Shown piece by piece: positions 61,394-64,000 of a stretch of 64,000 nucleotides of DNA. Position numbers and translations under genes: made by a program. Below the pieces are notes generated by a model. It was not told the DNA's origin. It saw only the letters and a list, made by a program, of their open reading frames with translations, and did not search any database. The stretch comes from Amorphoplanes digitatis. Lineage in GTDB: Bacteria > Actinomycetota > Actinomycetes > Mycobacteriales > Micromonosporaceae. The DNA is taken from NCBI RefSeq assembly GCF_014205335.1, contig NZ_JACHNH010000001.1, positions 3,652,501 to 3,716,500 of the forward strand, given 5' to 3'. Position 1 is the stretch's first letter; every line of letters starts with the position of its first letter.

Positions 61394-62899
61394 GTGTCCA
61401 CCACCTCCACCAAACCCGCCGGACCGAGTCAACTGTCGACCGCCCTCGCCCGCGACCGGCTGGGCGTCGCGGCAGTCGTCTTCTTCGTCATGTCGGCGGC
61501 GGCGCCCCTGACCGTCGTCGCGGGCGTCGTGCCCACCGGCCTCGCCGTCACCGGGCTGACCGCCATCTCCATCGCCTTCCTCGCCGTCGCGATCGTGCTC
61601 GCCGTCTTCTCGGTCGGCTACGTCGCCATGGCCCGGCACATCGCCAACGCGGGTGCCTTCTACGCGTACGTCGCCCGCGGCATCGGGCGGCCGGCCGGCG
61701 TCGGCGCGGCGTGGGTCGCGCTGCTGGCGTACAACAGCTTCCAGGTCGCCTCGTACGGCGGCTTCGGCGCCATCGCGGCGCCGCTGTTCGCCGACTGGTT
61801 CGGCATCGAGCTCGAGTGGTGGATCATCGCGCTCGCGGCGTGGGCGCTCGTCGCCGTGCTCGGCGTCCTCGACGTCGCCGTCAACGGCAAGGTGCTCGCC
61901 ACCCTGCTGGTCGCCGAGATCGTGCTCGTCGTCGTCTTCAGCATCGTCGACCTGACCACCGACGGCTTCGTGCCCTCGTCGGCGGCGCTCGACCCGAGCA
62001 GCCTGGTCGGTGCCGGCGCGGGCGCCCTGCTGGTCATGGCCGTCACCGGCTTCGTCGGCTTCGAACAGTCCGTGGTGTTCAGCGAGGAGTCCCGCGACCC
62101 GCGCCGCACCGTGCCGCGGGCCACCTACATCGCGGTCGCGCTGATCGCCGTGCTCTACGCGTTCTCGTCCTGGGCGATGATCTCCGCGACCGGCGGCGAC
62201 GCGGTCGCCCGTGCGCAGGCCGAGGGCCCCGAGCTCTTCTTCAACCTGGCGTCCGAGCGCCTCGGCGCCACGGCCCTGCACCTGGGCCACGCCCTGTTCC
62301 TGACGTCCCTGGTCGCCGCGATGATCTCGTTCCACAACATCATCGCCCGGTACACGTTCTCCCTCGGCCGCGAGGGCGTCCTGCCGCGGGCCTTCGGCCG
62401 CACGGTACCCGGCACCGGCGCGCCGAAGAACGGCTCGCTCGCGCAGTCCGCGTTCGGCCTGATCGTCATCCTGGTGTACGCGATCGCCGGCTGGGACCCC
62501 CTGGTCCAGCTCTTCTTCTGGGGCGGCACGACCGGCGGCATCGGCGTGCTGCTGCTCATCACGGTCACCTCCGCCGCGGTCGTCGGCTACTTCGCCCGCC
62601 ACCGCGAGGGCGAGGACTTCTGGCACCGCGTCGGCGCACCCGTGCTCGGCACGGTGCTGCTGCTGGTGATGACGTACCTGGCGCTGACGAACATCGCCAT
62701 ACTCTTCGGCGTCGAGTCGGGCTCCACGCCGACGTGGGCGGTGCCGCTCGCGTACGGGGTGCTGGCCGTGGCGGGCGTCGTCTGGGCGCTGATCCTGCGC
62801 GGCAGCAAGCCCGAGATCTACCAGGGCATCGGCATGGGCGCGCGCAGCGCCTCGACCGGCGTCTCCTTCCGCGAATCCGCCTCGGAGGCACAGCAGTGA
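61394..62899 (+). CDS. APC-family amino-acid permease
   Basis: This 501-residue permease has about 12 transmembrane helices. It carries the APC signature in its first helices (VAAVVFFVMSAAAPLTVVAGVVPTGLAVTG) and a central GFVGFEQSVVFSEESRDPRRTVPRATY, the usual loop of amino-acid permeases. Large loops such as ARHREGEDFWHRVGAPVLG and a cytoplasmic C-terminus follow. It imports amino acids or amines by secondary transport; the substrate is unclear. GTG 61394 has GGAG about six bases upstream. Its stop overlaps the acetyltransferase gene start (GTGA), so the two form an operon. Confidence 0.9.
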   Translation: MSTTSTKPAGPSQLSTALARDRLGVAAVVFFVMSAAAPLTVVAGVVPTGLAVTGLTAISIAFLAVAIVLAVFSVGYVAMARHIANAGAFYAYVARGIGRPAGVGAAWVALLAYNSFQVASYGGFGAIAAPLFADWFGIELEWWIIALAAWALVAVLGVLDVAVNGKVLATLLVAEIVLVVVFSIVDLTTDGFVPSSAALDPSSLVGAGAGALLVMAVTGFVGFEQSVVFSEESRDPRRTVPRATYIAVALIAVLYAFSSWAMISATGGDAVARAQAEGPELFFNLASERLGATALHLGHALFLTSLVAAMISFHNIIARYTFSLGREGVLPRAFGRTVPGTGAPKNGSLAQSAFGLIVILVYAIAGWDPLVQLFFWGGTTGGIGVLLLITVTSAAVVGYFARHREGEDFWHRVGAPVLGTVLLLVMTYLALTNIAILFGVESGSTPTWAVPLAYGVLAVAGVVWALILRGSKPEIYQGIGMGARSASTGVSFRESASEAQQ

Positions 62900-63483
62900 C
62901 GCCGCTCATCCGCCCCGCGACCGAGGCCGAGCTGCCGGCGGTCGGACAGCTGATCGCCCTGTCCTTCGACCACCTGGACCAGAACGCCTCCCTGGTGCCG
63001 GACCCGGCGGCCCGCCTGCGGGTGATGGGCGACTTCTTCACGATGCTGACCGTGCACGCACCCCTCTGCGGCAAGGTCGACGTGATCGACGACCCGGACG
63101 GCGGCCTCGCCGCGGCCGCGGTCTGGTTCGACCGCACCGCCGAGCAGCCGGAGCTCGTCGGCTACGAGGAGCGCCTGGCCGAGCTGGCGGGGGAGTGGCT
63201 GCCCAACTTCCAGGCACTCGACGAGATCTTCGAGAAGCACCACCCGGCCGACCCGCACTGGCACCTGGCCTTCCTGGCGGTACACCCGGCGCGGCAGAGC
63301 CACGGCCTCGGCAGCGCCCTGATGGACAGCACCCACGAGGACCTGGGCCGCACCCCGGCCTACCTGGAGGCGACGAACGACGCCAACATCCGGCTGTACC
63401 GCCGGCACGGCTACACGGAGCTGGAACCGTTCGACATCCGCCTACCGGACGGCACCCCGTTCTACCGCATGTGGCGAGCCTGA
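62896..63483 (+). CDS. GNAT-family N-acetyltransferase
   Basis: This 195-residue acetyltransferase starts LIRPATEAELPAVGQLIALSFDHL. The acetyl-CoA loop is HLAFLAVHPARQSHGLGSALMD, where QSHGLG corresponds to the Q/RxxGxG/A motif. YLEATNDANIRLYRRHGYTELE is the conserved C-terminal strand-helix. It transfers acetyl to a small molecule or peptide. GTG 62896 overlaps the stop of the permease, so it may act on a compound imported by that permease. It ends the last intact gene of the window. Confidence 0.88.
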   Translation: MTPLIRPATEAELPAVGQLIALSFDHLDQNASLVPDPAARLRVMGDFFTMLTVHAPLCGKVDVIDDPDGGLAAAAVWFDRTAEQPELVGYEERLAELAGEWLPNFQALDEIFEKHHPADPHWHLAFLAVHPARQSHGLGSALMDSTHEDLGRTPAYLEATNDANIRLYRRHGYTELEPFDIRLPDGTPFYRMWRA

Positions 63484-63610
63484 ACCACCGGCCCACGGGC
63501 GCGGCGCCGTTCTCCGGCCGCGCCCGCGGGCCTCGGCGGCACCTCATCGCCCACGTGGACCCGATGACAACCGCCGATGTACGAGACGCCCGTCGAACCG
63601 GCGGCGGATG

Positions 63611-64000
63611 TACCAGGATCTTCCAGGTCTTGAGGGTGGCGCTCGCTCGCCGCGGACGCGGATCTTCGCGTGCGTCCGGGTGGCGGCCTTCTCCCGGCGT
63701 GACAGCTTCGGTCGGAAACGGCGCCGTTTGAACGGGGTGCGCACGCTGCCGCGGGCACCTTGGTAGCCCTTGGCGTCGATGATGGCGTGGGTCGAGCCGG
63801 GCAGTAGTAGGGCTTCTGGTCATCGACCTGGTCGATCGGGATCAGCGTGCCGTCCAGGATCACGTACGCCTTCACCCGGACCTTCCTCATCACGGTGGCC
63901 AGGTCGTCGGCGGCCGCCGTGAGCAGGGCGATCACCTCCTGGACGTAGCGCCGGGCAGTGCCGACACCGACCTCGAACCCGGCGGCGAGGCGGGTGCGGA
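63611..64000 (-). pseudogene. Degraded IS5-type DDE transposase fragment
   Basis: Read leftward from the window edge, three frames together give parts of one transposase. Frame 1 gives GFEVGVGTARRYVQEVIALL and YVILDGTLIPIDQVDDQKPYY (the first catalytic aspartate). A jump to another frame gives LPGSTHAIIDAKGYQGARGS, with internal loss. RTPFKRRRFRPKLSRREKAATRTHAKIRVRGER follows, then TLKTWKIL in a third frame. Several deletions and shifts make it non-functional. The 5' end lies beyond 64000. No terminal inverted repeats could be identified. It marks an old insertion at the right edge. Confidence 0.75.

Overview
The window is high-GC DNA with strong third-position GC bias, many GTG starts and GTGA/ATGA start-stop overlaps. 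This indicates an actinobacterium. The mix of CBM2-linked secreted hydrolases, several LacI regulators and an SCO252x-type gene cassette fits best with a Micromonosporaceae-like soil organism (Actinoplanes or a relative); that placement is inference. No tRNA, rRNA, CRISPR array or replication origin was seen.

Layout. 1-4.7 kb: 3' end of a TetM/OtrA-like ribosomal-protection GTPase, a RibD/DHFR-fold reductase, a secreted CBM2-metalloprotease and a GH26-like TIM-barrel protein. 4.6-7.6 kb: a membrane PAS-GGDEF-EAL c-di-GMP protein. 7.7-11.8 kb: a LacI regulator and Gfo/Idh oxidoreductase diverging from a secreted GH30 glycosidase. 11.9-19.3 kb: YcnI-like copper protein, PucR regulator, KsdD-like flavoprotein, pgi, an AlkZ-like winged-helix protein and a D-amino-acid-oxidase-family enzyme. 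19.6-26.0 kb: a six-gene cassette (two genes rightward, four leftward) matching the uncharacterised actinobacterial SCO2521-SCO2525 families, plus a membrane PLD-like protein. It has a P-loop protein whose P-loop lysine is arginine and a SAM methyltransferase. This is the most interesting uncharacterised system here.

26.3-31.7 kb: a GH18 chitinase and a GH76 glycanase, each preceded by the same 23-bp element, with a frameshifted NADAR-type gene and a TPR-like gene between them. 31.8-34.1 kb: a flavin monooxygenase/FMN reductase pair and a histidine phosphatase. 34.1-37.6 kb: a membrane beta-propeller protein and a chemoreceptor. 37.7-43.9 kb: a LacI-controlled operon with a lipoprotein-dependent ABC importer and a D-mannonate-dehydratase-family enzyme, probably for sugar-acid uptake and catabolism. 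44.2-52.8 kb: an export/envelope module with a small lipoprotein, two HlyD/MacA-like adaptors, a MacB-type ABC pair, a two-component system and a membrane-anchored accessory protein. Direct-repeat boxes lie before each adaptor.

52.9-58.4 kb: a large LuxR-type (LAL) regulator and a secreted M4 protease with P domain. 58.4-63.5 kb: TerC, an extradiol dioxygenase, a GPP34/GOLPH3 protein, an APC permease and a GNAT acetyltransferase. The right edge holds a degraded IS5-type transposase. Strong rho-independent-like hairpins separate several convergent or tandem units. A TTGACGNNTCAA operator-like box lies before both the monooxygenase pair and the dioxygenase, suggesting shared control by a regulator outside the window.
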